Positions 43,657 to 52,599 of a stretch of 64,000 nt of DNA are shown piece after piece. Origin of the DNA: Citrobacter amalonaticus Y19 (GTDB lineage Bacteria; Pseudomonadota; Gammaproteobacteria; Enterobacterales; Enterobacteriaceae). A program made the position numbers and the translations under genes. The notes under the pieces were generated by a model that saw only the letters and a program-made list of their open reading frames with translations, was not told the origin of the DNA and searched no databases. How positions within the stretch are numbered: position 1 is the stretch's first letter; each line of letters opens with the position of its first letter. Location: positions 248,001 to 312,000 of the forward strand of contig NZ_CP011132.1 in the NCBI RefSeq assembly GCF_000981805.1. The letters run 5' to 3'.

Positions 43657-44361
43657 ATGTCGCCACATCAGCAGCAGTATTATCAGCACGTGTTAGCGAC
43701 TCTGGACCAGGTATTTCAGACCCAGAGCGCCGCTATTGAGGAGGCCGCGGCGTTATTCGCCGGGTGCGTCAAAGCCAATGGCATTATTCACGGTTTTGGC
43801 TCCGGCCACTCGTTTGCCGCCGCAGTCGAACTTGCCGGTCGCGCTGGCGGTCTGGTCAACACCAAAGCTATCGACCAGTTCTATGGCCCAACCGGCTGGT
43901 TCGATTCGCTTAAGGGGATTGGCGATATTTTCTCCGGGCTACTGGATCTGCGTGAGTCAGACTGCTTTGTGATTATCTCCAACTCCGGCACTAAGCCGCT
44001 GCACGTTGAACTGGCGCGCAAGGTGAAAGAGCAGGGACTGAAGCTGATGGTTATCACCAGCAACAACGGTGAATTGACGTCAGCCCGCGAAAGCATTCGT
44101 GACTTTGCCGACGTTGTGCTCGATAACGCCTGCCCGGCGGGTGACTGCACGCTGAGCATGAATAACGGCAATATTATGACCGGTCCGGTGTCGTCGCTCT
44201 CTGCGGCCTTCATCATTAATAACGTGGTGATCCGCTGCATCGAAATACTGCTGGAGCAGGACATTGCGCCGCCGGTGATGCGCAGCATCAATCTGCCGGG
44301 CGGCAAAGAATACAACGATTCACTGATGCGCCAGTACAAAGAGCGCGTGTTTACGCTCTAG
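43657..44361 (+). CDS. SIS-domain phosphosugar protein (first of two)
   Basis: A 234-residue SIS protein: I-H-G-F-G-S-G-H-S-F near residue 48 and I-I-S-N-S-G-T-K-P near 108. It resembles the UPF0309 family, like the second SIS protein of the operon, but with clear divergence. Members bind phosphosugars and act as isomerases, deaminases or lyases. In this operon it may convert the amino sugar 6-phosphate released after glucuronyl cleavage. Function inferred. Confidence 0.82.
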   Translation: MSPHQQQYYQHVLATLDQVFQTQSAAIEEAAALFAGCVKANGIIHGFGSGHSFAAAVELAGRAGGLVNTKAIDQFYGPTGWFDSLKGIGDIFSGLLDLRESDCFVIISNSGTKPLHVELARKVKEQGLKLMVITSNNGELTSARESIRDFADVVLDNACPAGDCTLSMNNGNIMTGPVSSLSAAFIINNVVIRCIEILLEQDIAPPVMRSINLPGGKEYNDSLMRQYKERVFTL

Positions 44362-44370
44362 GAGGAAATC

Positions 44371-45537
44371 ATGAAAAACACTCAGTCGACGCGCAGCGTA
44401 TCGCTACCGTTTCCTGCCCTTACTCTCGACGCCTGTCGCGACGAGCTGATGGCATGCGCGCATCGTATTACGCGCAATATCGCGGTCTATGGCGAGAAGT
44501 TTCCCTCCGCCTGCAGCCAGAATAACCGCTATGTGCTGAAAGAGAACAACGACTGGACCAACGGTTTCTGGACCGGAATGCAGGCCATCGCCTGGGAGTT
44601 CAGCGGCGAAACGGCGTATCTCGAGGGCGTTGAGCGCAACGTGGCGAGTTTCAAGGCGCGCCTGGCGGCGCACCACGTTCTGGATCACCACGATATCGGC
44701 TTCCTCTACAGCCTGTCAGCGGTTGCCCACTGGAAGCTGACGAAGCGTGACGCGTTAACGCCGTTTATCCTGGCGGCGGCAGACCTGCTGGTGAACCGTT
44801 TTCACGATAGCGCGGGTTTTATCCAGGCCTGGGGAATGCTTAACGACCCGCAGGAGTATCGCCTTATCATCGATTCCCTGATTAATCTCCCCTTGCTGCA
44901 CGTGGCGGCGCGGATCAGCGGTGAGTCACGTTACCGTGAGGTCGCTGAGCGCCATTATGCCGCGGTCATCAATACTATCTTTCGCGAAGACGGCTCCACC
45001 TTCCATACCTTCTATTTTGATCCGAAGAGCGGAGCCCCTTCGCACGGGAAAACCTTCCAGGGCTATAGCGATCACTCCTGCTGGGCGCGCGGTCAGGCGT
45101 GGGCAATCCTCGGGATCCCTCTTCACTGGTCGGCCACCGGAGAAACTGACCACTATGCGCTGTGGCAGCAGGCCTGCGACTACTTCTTCCGCCATCTCCC
45201 CGAAGACGGCGTTCCCGCCTGGGATTTACTGCTCGCCGGGGATCCGGATGCGCCAAAAGACAGTTCGGCGCTGGCGATCGCCATCTGCGGCCTGCTGGAA
45301 GCGCACAAGCACTTCCCGGAGGCTGGCTACGAAAAACTGGCGCGTCAATTGTTGCAGGCACTCATGACAGGCGCTTCCGCTCGGGATGATGACGCCTGCG
45401 AAGGATTACTCAAACACGGTGTTTACGCATATGCCCTCGGTAAAGGCATTGATGAATGTACTCTCTGGGGCGATTACTTTTATATGGAAGCGTTATACCG
45501 AATCTACCAACCGCAATGGTCAGGATACTGGTTATGA
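44371..45537 (+). CDS. Glycoside hydrolase family 88 unsaturated glucuronyl hydrolase
   Basis: A 388-residue GH88 enzyme without signal peptide. Candidate catalytic Asp108 (H-H-D-I-G-F) and Asp168 (R-L-I-I-D-S-L-I-N-L-P-L-L) are 60 residues apart, as in Bacillus UGL (Asp88 and Asp149). These enzymes hydrate and split the unsaturated uronic acid from disaccharides left by chondroitin, hyaluronan or heparin lyases. A cytosolic place fits import by the PTS of the same operon. Its stop overlaps the next ATG. Confidence 0.9.
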   Translation: MKNTQSTRSVSLPFPALTLDACRDELMACAHRITRNIAVYGEKFPSACSQNNRYVLKENNDWTNGFWTGMQAIAWEFSGETAYLEGVERNVASFKARLAAHHVLDHHDIGFLYSLSAVAHWKLTKRDALTPFILAAADLLVNRFHDSAGFIQAWGMLNDPQEYRLIIDSLINLPLLHVAARISGESRYREVAERHYAAVINTIFREDGSTFHTFYFDPKSGAPSHGKTFQGYSDHSCWARGQAWAILGIPLHWSATGETDHYALWQQACDYFFRHLPEDGVPAWDLLLAGDPDAPKDSSALAIAICGLLEAHKHFPEAGYEKLARQLLQALMTGASARDDDACEGLLKHGVYAYALGKGIDECTLWGDYFYMEALYRIYQPQWSGYWL

Positions 45538-46292
45538 CAATGATTGATAGCTATCTGGATATCGTCCAAAAAAAACTTAATAACATCGCCCAACAGCAAA
45601 GCCATAAAATCACCGCCGCCGCCGAAAAACTGGCAAAGGTCATTAACCAGGGGGGCGTGATTTATATTTTCGGCTGCGGTCACTCCCATATCTTTGCTGA
45701 GGATGTATTTTATCGCGCCGGTGGTATTGCCCCCGTTCGTCCTATATTTATCGAGCCATTAATGTTGCATGAGGGCGCGGCGGCTTCATCGTATTATGAA
45801 AAACAGAATGACTATATTGCCAAATATCTCGAAAAATATGACCTGACGGATAAAGACGCATTAATTATTATCTCTACGTCCGGGATTAACCCGGCCCCGG
45901 TAGATGCGGCGCTTTGGGCGAAACAGTGTGGTGCATTTACCCTGGCGCTGACCAGTTTCCTGTATGCGAAAACCCAGCCGTCGAAGCACAAAGCCGGCCT
46001 TAAACTGCGGGATTGCGTAGAGATGGCGATAGACAACGAGGTGCCGATTGGGGACGCTGTGCTGTCGATCCCCGGTCACGCAACGCCGTTCGCGCCGGTT
46101 TCGTCAATGACGGGACTCTTTATTATGCACACCCTGTTTGCCGAAGTTATCGCGAACCTTGGGCGCGAAGAGAAATGTCTACCGGTATTTTTAAGCGGAA
46201 ATATTGCTAACGCTGCTCAGCATAATGAAAGACTGCTGGAGAAATACGGCACACAAATTCCGGAACTCACGAATAATAATAATTTTAAATAA
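45534..46292 (+). CDS. UPF0309-type SIS-domain protein (second of two)
   Basis: A 252-residue SIS protein with I-F-G-C-G-H-S-H-I-F-A-E near residue 46 and I-I-S-T-S-G-I-N-P-A-P near 110, the UPF0309 signature. It starts in the ATGA overlap with the GH88 gene. UPF0309 proteins are phosphosugar-binding and of unproven activity. It is a distant paralogue of the SIS protein two genes upstream, so the operon uses two related enzymes, perhaps for two steps or two epimers. Confidence 0.85.
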   Translation: MTMIDSYLDIVQKKLNNIAQQQSHKITAAAEKLAKVINQGGVIYIFGCGHSHIFAEDVFYRAGGIAPVRPIFIEPLMLHEGAAASSYYEKQNDYIAKYLEKYDLTDKDALIIISTSGINPAPVDAALWAKQCGAFTLALTSFLYAKTQPSKHKAGLKLRDCVEMAIDNEVPIGDAVLSIPGHATPFAPVSSMTGLFIMHTLFAEVIANLGREEKCLPVFLSGNIANAAQHNERLLEKYGTQIPELTNNNNFK

Positions 46293-46341
46293 ATAGTACA
46301 TCCCTCACCCTACAATATAGAATTTAATAAGGTATATAATA

Positions 46342-47754
46342 ATGATAGGTCATAAACTCAGAATATCTCTGTGTGCACCGCTGTTGCTTTTTATTGCCCC
46401 CCATGCCTTTGCGGAAGAGGAAACAGATTATGAAGCGCCTTCTCAGTTTGAGAAAGCGTTTTATGATGAAGGCAAATTAAACCTCAATACCTCGTTATAT
46501 ATTCGTCACCGTGCAGTGAAAAGCCCGAACTCCGGGAAATACGGACTCGGTCCGGCCGGGATCCAAAACCAGACCGGGAACGTCGCGATTAGCTACATTT
46601 CTGGCTATTACAAGGATGTGATTGGTTTTGACTTCTGGGGCAATGCCAACATCAAACTCGGACATACCGTCGGACAGTCTGAAATTCTCTATTACGACTA
46701 TGAATGTGGCCGGACAGGTGAGTTCAGCCCGTGTGAAAAGTCCTACATGAGTGTGTCGGTTGCGGCGCTGAAGCTGAATCTTGGCGAGGAAGGCACAAAC
46801 TTTAAGCTGGCGGCGGGCTATACCCCTATCAATTCCGGTACCGTCAAAAGCAGTTGGGGTCTTAACCCTCACGCGTTCCGTGGCTTTGACAGCGCCTTAA
46901 CCCTCGACAAGCTGAAACTGACCTATGCCTGGGCTGACCGATTCAAGAACGACTGGAGCCGTGATTTTAAACCGATGACCACGACCTGGCACCAGAATAA
47001 CGCCGATGGTCTTAATGACAACGGCACTACCATCAAAGCCGGCAAGATCATCGATTACATTCATACGGTGGGAGTGGTCTACAACTTCAGCAATACCGTA
47101 CTCGATGTGGGATATGGTGAAGGTAAAGACTATCGCCGCAACTGGCAGGCGCTGGTTGAACGTAACGACACTCTGGCGGAAGACGTCTCACTACAAAGTA
47201 AGCTCTTCTACCAGGGGGCGCGCTATATCGAAGAGTTGTCGAAGATTAAGGATCCTTCGACGGAATACTACGTAGGGATTGGTTTTAACCTGAGCCACAA
47301 CAACACCGTGTGGTCTCTCGGTTACAGCCAGAACTACGCGCCACATACCGGAGATTACAACTTCCGTTTAACCCCGTGGGCGAATTCAGATAAACGTGAC
47401 TATCAGCCAACGCTGTCGCAACTTGAAGACTTCAACGTGTCGGGTGCCCGAGCGATCCGTGTGGGCGTGAGCTATAACTTCGCTGACTTTAATTTGCCGG
47501 AGTTAACCCTCGGCGGCGCCGGAACCTACGGCTGGCACGTCGTCACCGATGTCAGCAAGACGGGATCGGCGAGAAAGTATGACGGGAAGATGACGTCGTT
47601 CGACCTCTCCGCACGCTATCAGGTGACCGACGGTATCGCAAAAGGGCTTTCATTTACCCTTCTACCGGCGCTGTTCCGCGCGACGGACAGTAACTATAAA
47701 ACCGACCGGAACGACGTGAAGTTTATCGTCGGTTACAGCATGACGATATTTTGA
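46342..47754 (+). CDS. OprD-family outer membrane porin
   Basis: A 470-residue barrel protein with signal peptide ending H-A-F-A-E and the ChiP/OprD start (F-E-K-A-F-Y-D-E-G-K-L-N-L-N). It ends in the Bam signal Y-S-M-T-I-F. Like chitoporin ChiP it should admit oligosaccharides or acidic sugars, here the substrate of the PTS and GH88 genes 50 bases upstream. It probably belongs to the same operon. The 234-base gap after it (47755-47988) holds only the EIIB terminator on the other strand. Confidence 0.9.
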   Translation: MIGHKLRISLCAPLLLFIAPHAFAEEETDYEAPSQFEKAFYDEGKLNLNTSLYIRHRAVKSPNSGKYGLGPAGIQNQTGNVAISYISGYYKDVIGFDFWGNANIKLGHTVGQSEILYYDYECGRTGEFSPCEKSYMSVSVAALKLNLGEEGTNFKLAAGYTPINSGTVKSSWGLNPHAFRGFDSALTLDKLKLTYAWADRFKNDWSRDFKPMTTTWHQNNADGLNDNGTTIKAGKIIDYIHTVGVVYNFSNTVLDVGYGEGKDYRRNWQALVERNDTLAEDVSLQSKLFYQGARYIEELSKIKDPSTEYYVGIGFNLSHNNTVWSLGYSQNYAPHTGDYNFRLTPWANSDKRDYQPTLSQLEDFNVSGARAIRVGVSYNFADFNLPELTLGGAGTYGWHVVTDVSKTGSARKYDGKMTSFDLSARYQVTDGIAKGLSFTLLPALFRATDSNYKTDRNDVKFIVGYSMTIF

Positions 47755-47956
47755 GGTTATCCCCGTCTGAATAGTTAATGTCCGTTGTCCAGATGACGCT
47801 AACATTGCAAGAGACAGGTTTTGCGGTGTTGGCGTCACGCGTGGACCCGGTGCGCGAGCACAAAAGGCTGCGCGCGCCGATGCGTATTTTAAAGAAAGGG
47901 GTTTTCAGACGCTGAATTATCGTGCATGCCACACGGTATTCGTTCTCATTCATAAG

Positions 47957-47981
47957 AGAAGGCCGCAAAAGTGCTGCGGCC
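47957..47981 (-). terminator. Terminator of the orphan EIIB gene
   Basis: On the minus strand GGCCGCA and TGCGGCC form a perfect seven-base stem followed by TTCTCTT, eight bases after the EIIB stop. Confidence 0.65.
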
Positions 47982-47988
47982 CCGGGTG

Positions 47989-48303
47989 TCAGGCTGCCAG
48001 CTCAGGCATTTTCTCCTTCACAAAATGTAAAACTTTCTCTGCGTCCAGCGACGCATAGGGCAAACTTTCAATCACGGCGATTGGACGCGTGTTTCCGACA
48101 ATGTCATAAATCTCAGAGAGCTTGTATTGAATATGCGGCGCAATGAGGAAACCGTCGAAAGCGGGAGCGACACTGGCGAAATTATCCAGTCCCACCGCGC
48201 TAATTATGAGAGGATCGCCGCGGCTTTCTGCCAGTACATGCATTTTTTTGGCAAGTGAATTTGCCGTATTCCCGAACAAACAACATATCAGAAGCTTTTT
48301 CAT
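47989..48303 (-). CDS. Orphan PTS lactose/cellobiose-type EIIB
   Basis: A 104-residue EIIB of the lactose/cellobiose family. The phospho-Cys is one of Cys7/Cys8 in L-I-C-C-L-F-G-N-T-A-N-S-L. GGAGGTC stands before the start. No EIIA or EIIC of this family lies in the window, and it faces the mannose-type operon tail to tail. It may serve a distant permease or act as a regulatory phospho-carrier. The family call is good; the role is open. Confidence 0.82.
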   Translation of the reverse strand: MKKLLICCLFGNTANSLAKKMHVLAESRGDPLIISAVGLDNFASVAPAFDGFLIAPHIQYKLSEIYDIVGNTRPIAVIESLPYASLDAEKVLHFVKEKMPELAA

Positions 48304-48642
48304 GTTTTTGACCTCCTGAAAACGGTTCCTAGAATAGGGCTGGTCATGCTCAAAAAATGAGCGCTATATCTTATTTGCATCATAAATATATTCCAGCGTT
48401 GGCAGCACAAAGCGGAAGTCTCTTCCACCGTTCAGGAAGTGTTGACTACACTTAAGCGGGTCTGAGTTCCTGACGGCTTCGGGATTCATGAATCAGGCTC
48501 ATAAGGCCATGCCAGTGGATATCCTTAACGTCACTTCGTCTTAACGTTATTCTGCGCTAAGCATCGGCGCGTGATGAAAACGAAGCTCACGTACTGTTTC
48601 ATTTCCCTTCATGCCACATGACCCATCATCCGGAGAAATTTC
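48304..48642. other. Divergent region between EIIB and alcohol dehydrogenase
   Basis: A 339-base non-coding region with the promoters of both flanking genes. A TCAGGAA / TTCCTGA inverted pair with inner GTGT-TGACT-ACAC lies around 48433-48474. I see no clear operator or gene. Confidence 0.45.
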
Positions 48643-49698
48643 ATGACGCTTAATGTAAAAGGTTACGCTGCGTTTGCTGCGAAAGAAGATTTGGTTCCTC
48701 ATCATTTTGTTCGCCGCGATCCGCGTGACAATGATGTGGTTATCGAGATTTTGTATAGCGGAGTCTGTCACTCGGACATTCATAATGCGTTCAACGACTG
48801 GGGCGGCGCAAAATACCCGATGGTGCCGGGTCATGAGATTATTGGTCGCATTACGCATGTGGGCAAAGCCGTGACGAAATTCCGCGTCGGCGATTACGCT
48901 GGCGTGGGGTGTATGGTTGATTCCTGTCAGCATTGCAAACCTTGCGAGCAAGGGCTGGAACAGTATTGCGAAGAAGGAAGTACGCTGACCTATAACGATA
49001 TTGATCGACACGATCAGATGCCGACCTACGGTGGCTATTCCGATAAGATCGTGGTGACGGAAAAATTCGTCATCAAAATTCCCGAGACGCTGGATCTGAA
49101 AGGCGCTGCGCCGCTGCTTTGCGCCGGTATTACCACCTGGTCGCCGCTTCGCCACTGGAAGGTGGGGCCGGGCAGTCAGGTTGCGGTGGTGGGATTGGGC
49201 GGTCTGGGCCATATGGCGATTAAACTGGCGAAAGCGCTGGGCGCGGAGGTGACGTTATTCAGTCGCTCCCCAAACAAAGAAGCGGATGCCCGTCGGCTGG
49301 GCGCTGCGCATATTGTGATTTCAACCGATGAAAAGCAAATGCAGGGCGTCTACAACCAGTTTGATTTAATTATTGATACCGTTCCGTATGTTCACGATCT
49401 GAAACCCTATATTCCTACGCTGGCACTGAATGGCACCCTCGTGCTGGTGGGGTATCTGGGCGATTTGGATCCTGTGCTGAACAGTACGCCGTTGATTCTG
49501 GGGCGGAAATCAGTGGCAGGATCGGTGATCGGCGGTATCGCCGAAACGCAGGAGATGATCGATTTCTGCGCCGAGCATCAGATCACGTCGGATATTGAAC
49601 TTATTACAATCCAGGATATTAATGTCGCCTTGCAGCGAATGCTGAAAAGCGATGTGAAATATCGCTTCGTGATTGATATCGCCTCGCTGAATGCGTGA
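48643..49698 (+). CDS. Zinc-dependent NAD(P) alcohol dehydrogenase, cinnamyl-alcohol type
   Basis: A 351-residue medium-chain dehydrogenase. Catalytic zinc ligands appear in S-G-V-C-H-S-D and P-G-H-E-I-I-G, structural zinc in C-Q-H-C-K-P-C-E-Q-G-L-E-Q-Y-C, and the cofactor motif G-L-G-G-L-G near residue 185. It belongs to the YahK/YjgB aldehyde reductase group and resembles E. coli YahK, which is also encoded between thrW and yahN, but the N-terminal half differs enough that I do not use the symbol. CCGGAG precedes the start. Confidence 0.9.
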   Translation: MTLNVKGYAAFAAKEDLVPHHFVRRDPRDNDVVIEILYSGVCHSDIHNAFNDWGGAKYPMVPGHEIIGRITHVGKAVTKFRVGDYAGVGCMVDSCQHCKPCEQGLEQYCEEGSTLTYNDIDRHDQMPTYGGYSDKIVVTEKFVIKIPETLDLKGAAPLLCAGITTWSPLRHWKVGPGSQVAVVGLGGLGHMAIKLAKALGAEVTLFSRSPNKEADARRLGAAHIVISTDEKQMQGVYNQFDLIIDTVPYVHDLKPYIPTLALNGTLVLVGYLGDLDPVLNSTPLILGRKSVAGSVIGGIAETQEMIDFCAEHQITSDIELITIQDINVALQRMLKSDVKYRFVIDIASLNA

Positions 49699-49735
49699 CC
49701 AAAATGGCGGTACACAGTACCGCCTGTTTGATTAT

Positions 49736-50719
49736 TCACGCCGTCAATCGGCGCATCAGTCGTTGTCGGGTTTCATGGTCAATAAAGCTGGCTTCCAGTG
49801 CGTGTTCGTTACAGCGATAGAAATCCGCTTCCGTCCAGCCAAACGTCTCATGTAATAGCTGATACTCATTATTTAGCGTGGTATTGGCGACCGTACGGGC
49901 GTCTGTATTCACATTCAGCCTAATCCCCATCTCTTTCAAATCGTTAATTGGATGACTTTCCAGCGTATCGAATACGTCGCAGACCACGTTACAACTCGGG
50001 CAGATCTCAAGCAGAATGTTTTCATCCCTGAGCCGTTCAATCACCCGCGGGTCTTCAATACACCGCACGCCGTGCCCGATTCGTGATACCTGCAGGCGGG
50101 TCAACGTCTCGTCAATACTCTCTGCGCCCCGCGCCTCGCCAGCATGGGCGATAACGCCGCCGCCTGCTTCCCTGATCTTCTGAAAGGCATGAATATGATT
50201 ATCCAGAGGAAAGCGGGCTTCATCCGCCGCTAAATCGAGCCCGACAACGCCGCGCCCCAGGAAATCTAACACCAGATTTGCCGTTTGTTCGCTTCCCGCG
50301 CGATTAAAATGACGTAGCGTACACAGCAGCAAATTCGCGTCGATGTTGTAGCGCAAAGAGGCGCGTTGCATCGCGGCAACCACCGTTTCGACGACCTCTT
50401 CGCTGCGTAATCCCATTTCCAGGTGCAACAATGGCGCGAAACGGATTTCAGCATAGATGACATTATCTGCCGCCAGTTGTTTAAAGAGATCCTCGACGGC
50501 CTGGGCGATCGCCGCTCTGGTTTGTAAGATTTCAATCTGGGGAGCCACTTTGCGTAAGAAATGAGCAAGATCGCCACACTTCGACGGGGCAATAAAGATC
50601 CTGGTAAAGTCATCCTGCGTGATTCCTGGGCAAACTTGTTTTATATAATGAAAGCTCAGGCAGGTATCCAGGTGAACATGAAGTTCGACCTTCTTAATAT
50701 TATTCGGGGAGAATGTCAT
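49736..50719 (-). CDS. Adenosine deaminase family protein
   Basis: A 327-residue TIM-barrel deaminase: zinc ligands E-L-H-V-H-L-D near residue 14, H-A-G-E-A near 190, G-H-G-V-R near 210 and N-T-D-A-R near 268. The last motif has Ala where animal and E. coli adenosine deaminases have a second Asp (N-T-D-D-P), as in some other bacterial members. The start at 50719 has GAGG in front. It follows the nucleoside hydrolase by 18 bases, so together they would convert purine nucleosides. Substrate inferred from family. Confidence 0.88.
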   Translation of the reverse strand: MTFSPNNIKKVELHVHLDTCLSFHYIKQVCPGITQDDFTRIFIAPSKCGDLAHFLRKVAPQIEILQTRAAIAQAVEDLFKQLAADNVIYAEIRFAPLLHLEMGLRSEEVVETVVAAMQRASLRYNIDANLLLCTLRHFNRAGSEQTANLVLDFLGRGVVGLDLAADEARFPLDNHIHAFQKIREAGGGVIAHAGEARGAESIDETLTRLQVSRIGHGVRCIEDPRVIERLRDENILLEICPSCNVVCDVFDTLESHPINDLKEMGIRLNVNTDARTVANTTLNNEYQLLHETFGWTEADFYRCNEHALEASFIDHETRQRLMRRLTA

Positions 50720-50737
50720 CAGAAAACCTCGCATCCA

Positions 50738-51664
50738 TTACGACAATAAGGAATAAAGTTTTTGCTTGAACATGCCCGATTTTAGGCGGGTGATAATTCT
50801 GGCATTGACGGGCAGACCGGTCAGTTGCGTCGAATCGATAACGAAGTGTCCGTAAGATTTATCACTTTTGTATTCGATCCACGTATGAGCCTCAAAAGAG
50901 GAATCAATAATTTCCGGATACAGCGCCACGGCCATCGTGGTGGGATCGGGCAAATCAAAGCCGATTTTGTTCATACGATTCGCATTGAACGCCATTAGCG
51001 TCTTGTTGCAACGAACGGAAAATCGGCCTAACTCGCTGAGCTCATTTAAAAACACAATATCTTCCTGATTGATAAAAGCCTCGCCCATACTAATTTCCCA
51101 GCCCACCACGGTTAACGGCAGTCCCGATTCAAGCACCAGGTGTACCGCTTCGGCATCCACGTAGAAATTAAATTCCGCTAAAGGGGTGATATTGCCCGGG
51201 GTGAGCCCGGCACCGCCCATCACATAAACATGTTTTATTTTTTGCACCAGTTCAGGCTCTTTTAAAATCGCCATGGCGAGATTGGTCAAAGGACCCAGCG
51301 TGACAATTTCCAGTTGACCATCAAAGCGGGAGGCAAATTCAATGATCGCATCGACGGCATGCATTTTTTCAACTCTCAGAGAGGGCTCGGGAAGTGCCAT
51401 ATCACCCATCCCATCCTCACCATGAATATGGTGCGAGTAATAACGTTCCCGGAACAGAGGTTTTGTCATGCCCGCGTAAACAGGGGGAAAATAAGTATCG
51501 CTTTTCTCCACGCAGATCAGTGCATTTTTGACACACTGGGGTAAGGGGCAATTACCCGCGACGGTGGTAATCGCTTCAACCTGAATATGAGAGGCTCTTA
51601 ATGCCATCAAAAGGGCTACCGCATCGTCAGAGGCGGTGTCGGTATCTATCAGAAAATGTCTCAT
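50738..51664 (-). CDS. Nucleoside hydrolase
   Basis: A 308-residue Rih-type N-ribohydrolase. The Ca-binding signature is D-T-D-T-A-S-D-D-A-V near the N-terminus, and V-T-L-G-P-L-T-N-L-A lies near residue 120. GGAG eight bases ahead decides the start at 51664 over a GTG three codons upstream. It splits nucleosides into ribose and base. It is the first gene of the pair with the deaminase gene and is divergent from a Crp/Fnr regulator gene. Confidence 0.92.
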   Translation of the reverse strand: MRHFLIDTDTASDDAVALLMALRASHIQVEAITTVAGNCPLPQCVKNALICVEKSDTYFPPVYAGMTKPLFRERYYSHHIHGEDGMGDMALPEPSLRVEKMHAVDAIIEFASRFDGQLEIVTLGPLTNLAMAILKEPELVQKIKHVYVMGGAGLTPGNITPLAEFNFYVDAEAVHLVLESGLPLTVVGWEISMGEAFINQEDIVFLNELSELGRFSVRCNKTLMAFNANRMNKIGFDLPDPTTMAVALYPEIIDSSFEAHTWIEYKSDKSYGHFVIDSTQLTGLPVNARIITRLKSGMFKQKLYSLLS

Positions 51665-51713
51665 TGCAGTCACTCCGTTGATTATGTCCAGTCACGTTAA
51701 AATGCGCAGAGTT

Positions 51714-51753
51714 GGCGATAACAAAAAGGACATATGTCCTTTTTGTTATCGCC
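51714..51753. promoter_or_regulatory. Perfect 40-bp palindrome between the nucleoside operon and the Crp/Fnr gene
   Basis: The 20-base arm GGCGATAACAAAAAGGACAT is followed at once by its exact reverse complement, with no spacer. The centre is GGACATATGTCC. It lies 50 bases before the nucleoside hydrolase start and 58 before the regulator start. It is a strong candidate operator for the regulator encoded beside it. Confidence 0.75.
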
Positions 51754-51811
51754 GCGTTCACTTTATTGTGCTATCCCATGAAAGGGAGACAGGAAAAGGG
51801 CGGAGGGGAAG

Positions 51812-52492
51812 ATGAAAAATGTCAGCGACAGCGCCTTAAAAGAGCGCTTTATTTTAGCGCACGGGTTATCTGCCGTACTCAACGCTTCGCTGTTAGCCGC
51901 ATTGCGTCTGATTAAAATTGACGCCGGGGAATATCTGACGACGCAAAGTACGCATTTGACACATCTCTTTTTCCTGGTTGACGGTAAGCTGCAAGTCGAA
52001 CGCCAGAATCCAAACGGGGCTCACGCGGTCTATTCTTTTGAAACCGCTTTTTCGGTGATCGGTGAACTCGAACTTTTCTCAACAAAACAAAGTAAAGCCC
52101 TCAGTGCCGTCCAGGCATTATCGGACTCTCTGTTACTTTCCCTTCCGGTTGAGGTAGTAAGAGAGAACGCGATGCGCGATCCTGCGTTTCTTCTTTTTAT
52201 GTGTCAGAATTTAAGTCATAAATTACTTAATATTTCACTGCTGCATTCGGTTGGTGCGATTTCGGTGGAATCTAAATTGCGTCAATTCTTATTATTTAAA
52301 ACGCAAAACGAAGGCGAAATGATTCAACTGGAGAACAGGGAGTCGCTCGCCGCCATGTTGGGCGTTTCTGTCAGACAACTCAATCGCGCGCTGATAAAAC
52401 TTGCGCAGCAGGAGATTATCCAATACAAAAATAAGTCCCTGAGGATTATCGATCCTGTCCGCTTATCCGATTTTCCTGCCGACAAGATCTGA
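51812..52492 (+). CDS. Crp/Fnr-family regulator, YeiL-like
   Basis: A 226-residue regulator: cyclic-nucleotide-binding-type beta-barrel (L-T-H-L-F-F-L-V-D-G-K-L-Q-V), a dimer helix, and a C-terminal winged HTH (S-L-A-A-M-L-G-V-S-V-R-Q-L-N-R-A). It resembles E. coli YeiL, which is also encoded next to nucleoside hydrolase genes. GGAGG precedes the start. No Fnr-type N-terminal Cys cluster is present. It most likely controls the divergent nucleoside genes through the palindrome. Confidence 0.88.
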   Translation: MKNVSDSALKERFILAHGLSAVLNASLLAALRLIKIDAGEYLTTQSTHLTHLFFLVDGKLQVERQNPNGAHAVYSFETAFSVIGELELFSTKQSKALSAVQALSDSLLLSLPVEVVRENAMRDPAFLLFMCQNLSHKLLNISLLHSVGAISVESKLRQFLLFKTQNEGEMIQLENRESLAAMLGVSVRQLNRALIKLAQQEIIQYKNKSLRIIDPVRLSDFPADKI

Positions 52493-52599
52493 ACCGGGAC
52501 TGGGGAACGTATTCCCGAGAGGATGAGATAATACTTTCGCTGTGAAGGAAGGCTGGAAGGATATCTCAGCCAATATACACATTACGATGAGATCAACGG

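Noticed and set aside
48433..48474. GTGTTGACTACAC and TCAGGAA/TTCCTGA arms that look like an insertion-sequence end
   Set aside because: No transposase remnant or second terminal repeat lies nearby, so I treat it as an ordinary intergenic hairpin.
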